A DNA stretch of 64,000 bases from Dendrophyllia cribrosa (taxonomy: Eukaryota > Cnidaria > Anthozoa > Scleractinia > Dendrophylliidae). The notes beneath the pieces are model-generated. The model was not told where the DNA came from and did not search any database. It saw only the letters and a list, made by a program, of their open reading frames with translations. The DNA lies in assembly GCA_024195265.1 (NCBI GenBank), contig JAJLRJ010000010.1, forward strand, positions 16,731,259-16,795,258. The letters are read 5' to 3'. Positions 52,354 through 62,831 of this stretch are shown in pieces; the first letter of the stretch is position 1, and each line of letters opens with the position of its first letter. The position numbers and the translations under genes were made by a program.

Positions 52354-55300
52354 AGTTTTTTATTTATTTATTTATTTATTTTTTTATTTGCATTACATTA
52401 CATTACATTACAAAGGAATTGAAGTTTGAACCATATACAAAAAATACTATACTAACATGAAGTGATCTTAAAAATTAGTACTATCTACATTGTTAGAAAA
52501 AGAATAGAAATAAAGAAAAGCAGAAAAAAAAAGAAAACCTTACGTTGTTAGCTTTTGTGTTTTTGACATGACGCGAACAAAGAGAAACTCCTTCACTTTA
52601 AATGCTGCAGGCATGAGCGGAGGGGGCAAGGGTGCAAGGAGGCAAATCAATTTTTTTTCGGTCTATTTATTTATTTTTGCTTCAGGGCTCAAAAGCTGTA
52701 TGTCAGTGGTTTCCAGAGTTGTTTTTTGGAAGGTGTTAACCTGTTTGCCTTTTCGTCTATTTCTTTGTATTTTTTAAGAAGGTGGAGATATCCACTTAGA
52801 TTTGGGAGGATTTGATTCAGTTTACATTGCCAAATGAAATATCTTGCAATTAAAAGGCAGATCGTTATCAGCCCCTTCCATTTTGAAGGTACTGGCATTA
52901 GGCCCATAGCAAAAGCTGCATTTAGTCTAAAATCGTTTTCAATGATATTGGAGAGAGAGAGAGAGCCATGTGGTTAGGTTAGTCCAAAAGGCACTAGTAT
53001 TGTTACAGGTCCAGAACAAATGAATTAAGCTTTCTGGTTCATCTTGGCAGAAGGTGCATTGGTCCGAATCATTAATTTTAATTTTTTTTAAAAACGCTGC
53101 TGGTTGCTATCCGTTTATGCATAAATTTAAATTGGAAATTGATGAGTTTTGTGCACTTAGTGTATTGGAAGGGGGTTCTATAAATGTCTTTCCATTTAAT
53201 TGGTTCATTTGGTGAGATAAGGCAGTCTTTGAGCCATTTCTCTTGGTTCATTTTTGGTTTAATTGCTTTTCCCTGAATTATTCTCTCATACACAAGTTTA
53301 CTTGGCTTTTGCTGCTGAAGAAATGTAATACGGAAGTTTTGCTGGGTACTGAGATCGTCGTTCTCTGAGTGTTTTGGACAAGACTTCTTCAACTGCTTGA
53401 GGGCGGATGTCATACCCAGATAATCGAGGACGTTTACTTTAATATCAAAGGTGGATTGGAAATCAGCGTGCGATAAGAATTCTGTACCATTTGCTTTCAG
53501 AAGATCTTTTACGTATACAATGTCTTTAATAAACCACTTTTTGTAGAAGACTATTTTTTTTGTCTGTCTTGATAAGCGAGTTATTCCATAAGATTTGTGA
53601 GTGGAAATGTGCCAGGGAGTTTAACCTGTTCTCGTAGTTTAGCTCACACCAGATTTGCAGTATCTCATGTAGAAAAACATCAGGTATTTTAAAATATCTG
53701 TTGAAGTCTTCCTTGTTAAGATTGTATTCGAAAAACCTATCGCTGCCATAGGGTTGAAGGTTCAGCTCGAAGAAAACTTTCCATTTCCCTTGATTGCTTT
53801 GATCAAGATATTTTTTTATCCAAGTGGTTTTTAGCGACTTATTAAAAGATTCGATATCGATCATTTTCAAACCGCCATCTGGGTAATCATTTATCATAAT
53901 GTTGCGTTTTATTTTGTCTCCTTTCCCGCTCCATAAAAAATTGTAAAAGAGGTCATTAATTTCTTTAATATATTTTGAACAGGTTGGCAGAGTAGTTAGG
54001 ATATATACTAGTTGTGACACAATTAAACTTTTCAGGACTGTAATTTTACCAATAAGACTCAACCGTCGGAGTTCCCAACAATTGAGGCAATTCTTAACTT
54101 TAACCAATTTTTCTTCGTAATTTGCCTTAATGCTGGTCGAAGGGTCAGTCGAAAACCAGATTCCTAAAGCCTTCACTTTGTTTCTTGGCCATTTAAAGTT
54201 TTTTTCTGGGAAGAGTATTTCTTCTTTTTCTTTATACATTCCTATCCAAAAAGCTTCAGTTTTCCTATTGTTGAGCCTGAGGCCAGATATTTTACCAAAG
54301 TCATTTAGAGTTTGTAAGGCTGTTGAAAGGGAAGACCTCGTTCCGTCTAAGATTAAAGTTGTATCGTCTGCGTACTGGCTCATTTTAATTTCAGTTTGGT
54401 TCACGGTGGTACCCTTGATTTCCGTATTACTCCTGATTGCAATGGCGAGAATTTCTGCGCACAGCAGAAACAGATAAGGCGATAGAGGGCAGCCTTGCCA
54501 AACACCCCTTTCCAGTTTAAAAAAATTGCTACACCAACCGTTATTTATTATGCAACTTTCTATGTTTGAATAAAAGGTTCTAACCCAGGAAACCAGTGAC
54601 GGACCATAACCATGATAAAGTAATGATCTTTCTATAAAAGACCACTCTAGATTGTCAAAGGCTTTTTCAAAATCTATGAACATGGAGAAGACCTGGTAAC
54701 TGCTTTTCATCCGCAAACTTTATCACATTATCGATAAGCTTGATGTTTTCGCCGATTAATCTATCCTTCAGGAAGCCGGTTTGGTCATAACTTATAACTT
54801 TTGGTAGTACATTTTTAATACGATTTGCTGTGACTTTTGCAGCAATTTTGTATCCGCAGTTTAACAGAGTGATGGGACGCCAGTTCTTTATAAGGTGCGG
54901 ATCTGCGTCTTTTTTAGGTATCAACCTTATTATACCTCGTCTTTGCGTGATAGAGAGTTGCCCTTTTTCGTATCCGTAGTTTATAGCATTCAAAAGTAGA
55001 TCGGAAATATTTTCCCAGAAAACTTTATAAAATTCTGCAGGAAGACCATCTGTACCTGGAGATTTGTCTGGAGCCATGTCCTTCAAGGAATTTAAGCATT
55101 CTTTCTTTGTGAGTTTTCCTTCGCATAGTTTTTTTTCTTCTGAGTTAAGGAGAGTCGGGTTTTCGCCTGCAAAGAATGAATCATACACTTCTGGACGATC
55201 CGGTTTTATTTTTGAGCTGTATAAGTCTTTATGAAAACATTCACTTTGGTTGAGTATTTCCTTATCAGTGGTGATGAAAACGTTGTTATCACCTGTTTTT

Positions 55301-56460
55301 AATTGAGTAATTGTTCCTTGTCTGTAGTGTCTTTTTTCTAGGCCGAGGAAATATCTAGTGTTTTTTTCACCTTCGTTATACCATCTAACCTTGGCTCGTA
55401 CAATAGCACCTTGTGTGTTATATTCGATAATGTGTTCTAGTTCTCTCTTTTTGCTTTCAAGTTTTGTTTGGAGATCTGTTTTTCTTTCTTCAGACGTGAG
55501 GGAGTTTTCAATTTCTTTCTCTAGCTGGGAGATCGATTGTTCTGTTTCTTCTTTTGTCCTTGACATTGTTCGTTTTTTCCCTATCGCGTAACTAATAGAT
55601 TTTTCTCTAACTTTTAATTTTACCATCTCCCACAGCAAAGCTGGGTTTATCGAATTTTCGTCCTGATATTCTTGTTTGACTGATTGAATTCGTTCATTAA
55701 TCTGGTTTACATAATCGCTCTCTGTTAAAAAGGATGTATTTAGTTTCCAAAGTCCCGGACCTCTGGTGCTTGTGTGTAGCGAGATGGTTACCGTTATCAT
55801 GGAGGGGTCGGTTTTGTAGCCTGGTACAATATCGGCGTTCGTGATATTACTTAATAGTGTTTGACTTGCTAGAAAGAAATCTAACCGGCAATGGACTTCA
55901 GGATTTCTTCGCCGCCATGTGTATCTTTGTTTTTCCTGATTTTCTGCCCTCCAGACGTCAACTAAGTCCAGTTCGTTTGCAAAATCTAGTATTACCTTAA
56001 CAGACTTTTGGTGTGTTTTAGCAAGGCCTCCCTTCTTATCTTTGTTAATATCTAGCACTAGGTTATAGTCTCCACCGATAATCATTTCCTCGCACTTAAA
56101 CGTCTGTAGTTGCTCGAAAAGAAGTTCAAAGAAACCAGGGTTGTCATTGTTTGGGGCGTAGATGTTTGCTAGTGTTATGCAAAATTGCTCAATTTTAAGG
56201 TCACAGAGAATGAACCGTCCCTCGAGATCGCAAAAGGTCTTATGTATTTGCAAATTAAAATTATTATTGAATAGAATGCAGACTCCTGCTTTTGAACCTG
56301 AGTGACAACTGAAAAGCCCTTGATACCCCCATTCAGCTAAATACACGGGAATATTCTTGTCAATACAGTGTACTTCTTGCAACATAACTATTGAGAACTT
56401 TTTGGCCCTAAGCCAGTTGAAAGCTTCTTTTCTTTTTGTTTTGTCCCCCAAGCCCCTTAC
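52354..56460 (-). mobile_element. L1/Tx1-like LINE, 5'-truncated
   Basis: Lies inside the DIRS RT gene, opposite strand. GAATTTAAAG is duplicated at 52344-52353 and 56461-56470. The 3' end on the - strand finishes in TAATG and AAATA repeats (52358-52410) as a simple-repeat tail. The 5' end is cut within the first codons of ORF2 (VRGLGDK), so ORF1 and the 5' UTR are missing. The tail plus target duplication marks target-primed insertion. Confidence 0.9.
52689..56460 (-). pseudogene. LINE ORF2: APE endonuclease, reverse transcriptase, zinc knuckle
   Basis: Reading left from 56460: AP-endonuclease domain with LQEVH, YAPN, GGDYN and RLDFF; the usual final TDH is TDP here, so the catalytic His is lost. 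Then a coiled, Glu/Lys-rich linker, then RT with KSPGTDGLPAEFYK, RPITLLNCGYKI and, after a frameshift at about 54700, FIDFEKAFDNLEW, QGCPLSPYLF and YADDTTL. A second frameshift lies near 53545. The C-terminus keeps a CCHC-like finger, CTFCQDEPESLIHLFWTC (about 53020-53075), then a tail to 52689. Motifs fit the L1/Tx1 group; the exact clade is not settled. Two or more frameshifts and the lost His make it inactive. Confidence 0.88.
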
Positions 56461-58212
56461 GAATTTAAAGGGTTACCAATTCAACAATCCCCTACCTGTT
56501 CAACTTCACATGACCCTGCTGAACAAAAATTATTAATACTGAGCTCGAAAAGCTTATAAACAAATGGGTCATTGAAGAGACAGCCCATCAAGAGGGCGAA
56601 TTTATTTCTAGCATTTTTGCAAGACAGAAGAAAGATGGCAGCTATAGAATGATTTTAAATCTCAAAGAGCTAAACAACAGTATCGAAAAGAGACACTTGA
56701 AAATGGATACTTTTCTGTCTGCAGTAAATCTAGTCAAGCAGAATTGTTACATGGCTTCTGTTGACTTGCGGGATGCTTACTAAACAATCCCAATAAGTAA
56801 GCAATACAGGAAATTCCTAAGGTTTAAGTGGAAAGGGCAGCTTTACCAATACACATGTTTACCAAATGGGCTGTCATCTGCATCACGGTATTTTACCAAA
56901 ATTCTCAAACCAGTTTACAGCTCGCTTCACAGTAAAGGTCATCTAAACGTTGGCTATATCGATGACTCATATCTCCAAGGAGATACCTATGATGACTGGA
57001 AACATAATATTGTTGACACTGTGAGCTTATTCGAAAAGCTGGGGTTTTTGCCCCATTCTGAAAAATCAGTTCTAGAGCCCACGCAGATTATCACATTTCT
57101 AAGTTTTGTTATTAACTCAGTGTTGATGTCAATATCTCTTACTCCTAGTAAGGCATCCAAAGTATGTACAGCTTGTAAGAAGTTGTTATCTAAGACAGAG
57201 TGCTCAATTCTGGAGCTGTCTCAAGTAATAGGTCTCTTAGTGTCCAGCCTACCAGCTGTGCAATATGGACAGCTTCATTACAGGCATCTTGAAATAGACA
57301 AGAACATTGCTCTTAGACTCGCTAAGGGAAATTATTGTGAGACCATCTGCTTATCCCCAGACGCTAAAGCAGACCTGGCTTGGTGGGCAGACAATGTCTT
57401 GGAAGCAAAAACCCAATTTCCCATGGCAAAGTAGACATTGAGGTTAAATGTGATGCTTTAAAAACGGGCTGAGGAGCTATATGTAATAGGTCAACTACCC
57501 AGGGTCTTTGGGCAACTGGGGAGAGAGAAAAACACATTAACGAGTTAGAACTCCTTGCAATCAAGTTTGCTTTGAAAGTTTTTGAACCTCAATTTTCAGG
57601 AAAGCACGTTAAAGTACTTTCTGACAATACTACAGCAGTTAGTTATATCAATGCAAAAGGGGGTGCTAAGTCCCCTTCATGCAATAACATAGCATGTGAA
57701 ATATGGTATTGGTGCATTCAAAACAATACTTGGATAACTGCCTCATATATACCTGGCGTGCTGAATGTGGAAGCAGACCGGGAAAGCAGACTTTTTAATG
57801 AACGTACCGAGTGGCAACTAAACCCAGAAGTGTTCAGGCAAATCCAAACCTTATGGATCTCTCCTGAAATTGATCTGTTTGCTACGCGTGCAAACAGACA
57901 GCTAGCTGTGTTTGCTTCTTGGAAACCGGATCCAGAGGCAACCTACATTAATGCATTCACATTTGACTGGAGTTCATTCAAGTTTTATTGTTTCCCCCCT
58001 TTCTCTCTTATCTTTAGTTGTTTACAGAAAGTGGAAACCGACCAAGCAGAGGGGATTGTGATTGCTCCAATGTGGCCAACCCAGGTTTGGTGGCCTCAGA
58101 TGATGAGGTTCTTGATAAGACAACCAGTGGCCCTTCCAAAGGGGAAAAACCTAATGATGTTGCCAAACTCAGACAAACTACATCCTCTGCATGAAAAAAT
58201 GGTGTCGATGGC

Positions 58213-59190
58213 TTGCTATGTATCAGGAGATCCTTTGAAGCAAGAGGAATTTCAGAGTCAGCTTGCAACCTCCTCATGTCATCGTGGAGGCCTGGAACCC
58301 AGAAGCAATACCAAGTCTACATTCAGAAATGGGTCAACGTTTGTGCTCAAAGGAATATTAATCACCGTGAACCAACTGTAGAGCAAGCTCTGGATTTCCT
58401 GACACGACTCTATGAACAAGGACTCACTTACAGTGCAATCAACACAGCACGAAGTGCCTTATCCACATTTATTGCTTTAGAAGATGGTACAAGTTTGGGG
58501 CAGCACCCTTTGGTATCGCGTCTGCTAAAAGGCATTTTCCAGAACAAACCTCCCTTACCCAAATATTCAGAGACATGGGATGTCAGCACTGTGTTGCATT
58601 ACCTTCAGGGTCTGTCGCCTGTTGGAACACTGAAACTTCAGGAACTGACACTTAAATTAGTTATGTTAATATTGTCAGTGTCTGGTCAACGCGGTCAAAC
58701 AGCCCATTTGCTAAATTTAGCAAACATGCGGGTGTCCAATGACTCTTATACGTTCCTGTTCACAAAGCCCTAAAAGCAAACCAGACCTGGTTTCCCCAAT
58801 CTCGCAGTAATTTTAACTGCTTTCATAGATGCAAAACTGTGTGTATTTACCACTCTTAGAGAATATCTAATTAGAACAGAGCCTTTAAGGGGCTCAGAAT
58901 TACAACTTTTGGTTAGTTACACAAAACCTCACAAAGCAGTTAGCAGAGATACAATCGGCAGGTGGGTCAAAAATGTCTTGACATGCTCTGGCATTGACAC
59001 AAAGATTTTCAAGCCCCACAGTACTAGAGCCGCTGCAGTATCAGCAGCCAAGAATGCCTCGGTATCTCTAGATGAGATACTACAAACTGCAGGCTGGTCT
59101 TCAGAATTAACCTTTGCAAAGTTTTATGATAAGCCTGTTATTAAGGAGCCACAATTTGTATCCAGTGTACTCGACACAGCTGATAGCTGA
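58213..59190 (+). pseudogene. DIRS tyrosine recombinase with one internal stop
   Basis: One frame across 58213-59190, broken only by TAA at 58771-58773. The N-terminal part (SWRPGTQKQYQVYIQKW) is the arm-binding SAM-like domain. The catalytic part has R in SGQRGQT, HSTRAAAVS (HxxR), W in AGWSSELTF and the Tyr in FAKFYDKP. Family role: integrates the circular DNA copy by recombination, so no target duplication is made. The frame overlaps the RT/RNase H gene by about 170 bp. It ends 130 bp before the right inverted repeats. Confidence 0.85.
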
Positions 59191-59814
59191 ACTGGTTAGT
59201 TGCATGACTACTTACTTGTACACCTGTTAACATTGATTAAAGTATGGTTGAGTTCATGCAATTGTCTTTACTTACTGCACGTGGCTTGCTTTGAAGTCTT
59301 ATGGGATCTCTTGACATGGTAACGAGGTAGAATTGAAAAATTAAACGAGACTTACCTGGAAGTTGAAGTTTGATTGAGATTCTACCGAGTTACATAATGC
59401 CAGGAGATCACATGCCCACCACACCCACCCACCCTTGTTGGGTCTTATTTACACCACGCGCACTAAGTCTTCAAATACTGATACGCGCATGCGCACGCAA
59501 TCTCATGTGATCTCCTGGCATTATGTAACTCGGTAGAATCTCTATCAAACAACTTCCAGGTAAGTCTCGTTTAATTTTTCAATTTTTCCAAGTGTAACAT
59601 CGTCAATGATGTTGATTGTTGGGACTTGCGTATGTACAGATGTGGACGGTAATGGTTGGCTTCGTCTTGCGTAGTGAACTTGATCAGATTGTTCCTCTCG
59701 TCTGCCTTGCTCATAGGATGAATGGTCGATAGGAGTGACTACTTGGTTCAGACTCTGCAGTAACTATCACAGGATAAGAAACCCAACAAGAAACACAACA
59801 AGCACTATTTATAA

Positions 59815-61110
59815 ATGTCAAAAGGAAAGAAAAGGATCATTTGATAGCAGATGCTTTTTCTCGCTTTCCTGTGGAACAGCCATCACTTAACGACGAACTG
59901 TGTGAAACGCAACCGTGAAGATACAGTTTGCTTACAAGTCAACTGACGACCTGCAACTTCATGAAGTTTGTGACGTCCAGCAGACCGACCCTTTTTCAAG
60001 TTATTGAGTATACCCGCTGTGGATGGTCTGACTCACTACATGTACAAGAAGCAGTACACATTCTAAACCTTTCTGGCCCATCCGTCACAACCTTTACCTT
60101 GTTACTTTAGCCACTGGTAGTCTTATCCTCTTGATGAATGGACGCACCGTTATCCCATCGTCCCTGCAAGAAAGGATGCTATCGATTCTGCGGGAAGATT
60201 ATCAAGGTATTGAAAAAACCCGCCGCGGTGCCTGTGATTCAAATTCAAGACATGGTGAAAAGTTGCCACCAGCGCCTGATACTTCTTCTAATAAATTCCA
60301 AGGAACTGCTTCAATAGTCATCATTGCCAACAAGACCTTGGGAGAAGCTGGGTGTTGACCCTTTCAGTCCTGATGGAAATAAATATCTCGTTTCCACCAA
60401 CTATTTCTGCTTCTTCACTGAGGTACACGATCTAAAGAAGATCTTCACTGAGGTACACGATCTAAAGAAGAACACTAAGGCCCCAGTTGTTACCAAGGAA
60501 CTGAAGAAAGCATTTTCTCGATTTGGAAAACCCATGGAAGTTGTAAGTGATGGTGGTCCCCAATTCACCTTTAAGGCCTTGGACGATTTCGCCGGAGAAT
60601 GAGAATTTCAACACACCGTTTCATCTCCTACACATGCTCAGGCAAATGGTAAAGCTGAGGCAGCTGTAAAGAATGTAATAACAATCTTTATTAAGGAAAC
60701 TTTCAATCACAATTATGTGGTTTTCAGAAAGGTCAAGAAATGTGGCTCAATGAATGATGAGTTCTGGAAAGAACTGCTGGCCATCCGCAATGTTCCACTT
60801 TCCTACGGCAAGAATCCTGCTCAGTTGTTATTTGGCAGAACACTGTGTGACGTCCTTCCTCAGTTTCCGAATCTTTAGGAAGAATGTCTCACACCAGCTA
60901 CAAGAGAGAAAATCTTACATGCCAAGAGTAAAGAGAAACTCAACTATGACCAACATGCTGCAGTACTTTCACCTCTGGAGCCAGGATCCCGTGTAGCAAT
61001 CCGCTCTCGCACTGACACTGATTGGTCTATTCTTGGGACCATTCTTGAAGTTCGTCCCAACCGAACCTTTAACATTGCAACATTTCTTTCCTCTCATAGG
61101 AGATAATATG
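59815..61110 (+). pseudogene. Ty3/gypsy pol remnant: RNase H end and integrase
   Basis: Begins with DHLIADAFSRFP (end of RNase H). It continues with IPSSLQERMLSILREDYQGIEKTRR and then, in another frame, LPTRPWEKLGVDPFSPDG. Integrase triad positions are visible: D in LGVDPF, D in VVSDGGPQF, E in ANGKAEAAVK. LLFGRTL and a chromatin-side tail follow. The zinc-finger part is reduced, with stops and several frameshifts. ATCTAAAGAAGA...GGTACACG is duplicated in tandem at 60420-60470. A purine run GGAGGAGGGAGA then TGTGGTGTTC at 61127-61148 could be the polypurine tract and 3' LTR start. Confidence 0.75.
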
Positions 61111-61246
61111 CAAGTCTTCTTCTGGTGGAGGAGGGAGATGTGGTGTTCTCTACTATGGGACTGGGAACGAACAGGAGACCACATGGTCTTACGCATCAAA
61201 CATTCACTGTCCCCAAATTGTAGGAGAAGGCTTCAGCGGGGCCAGC

Positions 61247-61465
61247 TCAGTGTAACGCGAGTTCGGCTAAAGCGGTGCTGCTGTCGAGGTTTATGCGACG
61301 CCGCTCCAAGTACAGTCGACATTTTGCCATCCAACCGCCGTCAAAGGTTTTACTGTCATAACCGTGGAATAGAATGGGTTTGACTGCGGTTTCAATTTGG
61401 CGGCACATTTGGTTCTGTAAATTAACCATTTCTCTTTTAATATCGGAAATATCGTCGGTTGCCAT
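61247..61465 (-). pseudogene. Ty3/gypsy gag N-terminal fragment
   Basis: - strand ATG at 61465. MATDDISDIKREMVNLQNQ then AVKPILFHGYDSKTFDG and CRLYLERRRINLDSSTA resemble the start of retrotransposon gag proteins in cnidarians. It stops after 72 codons. It points toward the pol remnant from the opposite side, so the two are not one intact element. Confidence 0.55.
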
Positions 61466-61771
61466 TTTTGAGTCGGTAAAAATACCTTTCTTGGAACTGG
61501 TTCTTGGACAGGGAGGATTATATTTGTCGTGTTCAGTGTTTTTGTGGATCGTTTCTTTCGTTGGCTTTTCGTCCTCTTGATCGTGGTAGTGTAATGTAAC
61601 GTATTGTAAACCTTTATTTACACACGATAAGTAGTTAAAGCTGTACAGCTTGTGGGGTCGTGTGTAGCTAAACTGATGAAAATATAACAAAAACATAAAT
61701 ATGTAAATATGTGTTAAAATTTATACCTAGCTATAAAATATTAAGTGTATATGATATACAGATAGAAAAGG

Positions 61772-61862
61772 CAAAAAGCCAAGACCGCAAGGTAGTATGG
61801 GATTTTTATGCAATGGCTTTTAACCCTAACCCATACTACCTTGCGGTCTTGGCTTTTAGCTT
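61772..61862. repeat. Hairpin element core
   Basis: GCAAAAAGCCAAGACCGCAA...AGTATGGG pairs with CCCATACT...TTGCGGTCTTGGCTTTT. Its right flank (GATCCGACAACGTTTATTGA, TAGCTGTATAT) resembles the end of the element at 47721-47998. Confidence 0.75.
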
Positions 61863-61899
61863 TGATCCGACAACGTTTATTGAAATAGCTGTATATTAA

Positions 61900-62831
61900 T
61901 TAGAAACGCCAAAGGTTCAACCAACAATGTAACGAGACGTTTTTCGCTTGTGCGGGTAAGTTAAAAGCGCTAAGCAATTTGACAAATATTGGTTCTTGAC
62001 GACTGGAATACTTCGCGAAGGGAAGAGAGAACTGAATGTTTAGCAAACAGTGGTTTATTAACGACGGCGTAAAAAGGGGGGAAACTCGGTAGAGCAGACT
62101 AAGCAGACTTGTTTCCATGTCCCAATGAACAAGAAGGCGAAACAAGAACTGAGATCGTCTTTGGAAAACAGCACCGTCTTTATTTCTAGAGTAAACCTTG
62201 CAGAGTAATACTTTACACTGAACTCGCTCGTTGGTAATTGCACCATGGTTGTCCGGTGGTACTCCGGTGGTACTTCTAAGGTAATCGATTTACAACAGTT
62301 CTGACGCTACTTTTATATCGTCTTAAGCAAATACAGGTGTTCACTCTCTTTTGAAAGAACACGTGTTCTATTGAAATTAGAGTTCATTTATAAACTTTTT
62401 TGCGGATGTCCTATTGTTCATATACGAAAGTTGTCTGACCTTGCTATTTATATGGAAAACAGGGATATGCTTCGATGGTTACATGTAATTTTGATTTATA
62501 TGGAAATCGTCGTTTTAGAAATTGTTTGTTATTTTATTTCGAGTTTATTTCCTCGTAATTCACTGATACTTTCATGTGTGTATTTTTTTCTCGTGACATT
62601 AGATCACAGGTAACCGTTAGGGAAAAAAGACCTATTCTGTTTTTTTTAACTTGACGCCATTCAGACCACGGGGGATGAAAAGTGTCTTCGCTGATACATC
62701 TGAATGCCCACCAAACTTTGTAACTCTTTCTGACATTAATCCAATGTTTGGCGCTTTTCTGACCGGCATCACGGAAATCCAAGATAATTGATACAAGAAG
62801 ATGGCATTTCGGAGATCATGAACTTACATTA
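61900..62831. other. Non-coding stretch
   Basis: 62370-62480 repeats 49930-50035 (TCCTATTGTTCATATACGAA, GTTGTCTGAC). Otherwise no gene, RNA or clear repeat. Confidence 0.45.

Larger units (their letters stand above)
52255..58381 (+). pseudogene. DIRS reverse transcriptase/RNase H, split by a LINE
   Basis: Starts near SAWQEITADRQILEMTQG (52280), is cut at 52353, and resumes at 56461. The RT part shows FARQKKDGSYRMILNLKELN, the first catalytic Asp in VDLRDAY, LPNGLSSASRYFTK, and YIDDS with the YxDD pair. The RNase H part shows CDALKTG, ELELLAIKF, VLSDNTTAVSYINAKGG and SYIPGVLNVEADRESR. Damage: TAA at 56781-56783 after VDLRDAY, a frameshift in the A-run near 56525, a frameshift near 57430, and a TGA (about 57470) in place of the usual Trp. 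The end, to 58381, overlaps the recombinase gene. Confidence 0.85.
50565..59570 (+). mobile_element. DIRS-type tyrosine-recombinase retrotransposon (decayed)
   Basis: Gag-like, RT/RNase H and tyrosine recombinase follow in order on the + strand, with the last two overlapping, as in DIRS elements. Inverted terminal repeats are present: 50569-50629 against 59480-59539 (ATTCTACC...CATGCGCGTATC). 59302-59336 also complements the left end, and 59378-59412 complements 59505-59541, so the right end has the compound structure expected of a DIRS internal complementary region. No target duplication is expected for this class. A LINE (52354-56460) splits it. Stops and frameshifts in all three genes show it is dead. 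Confidence 0.85.

Noticed and set aside
54130..54477. 115-aa + strand ORF inside the LINE
   Set aside because: Shadow of the RT domain on the opposite strand.
58213..59190. Prophage integrase
   Set aside because: The tyrosine recombinase follows gag-like and RT/RNase H genes and overlaps the latter, which is the DIRS layout.
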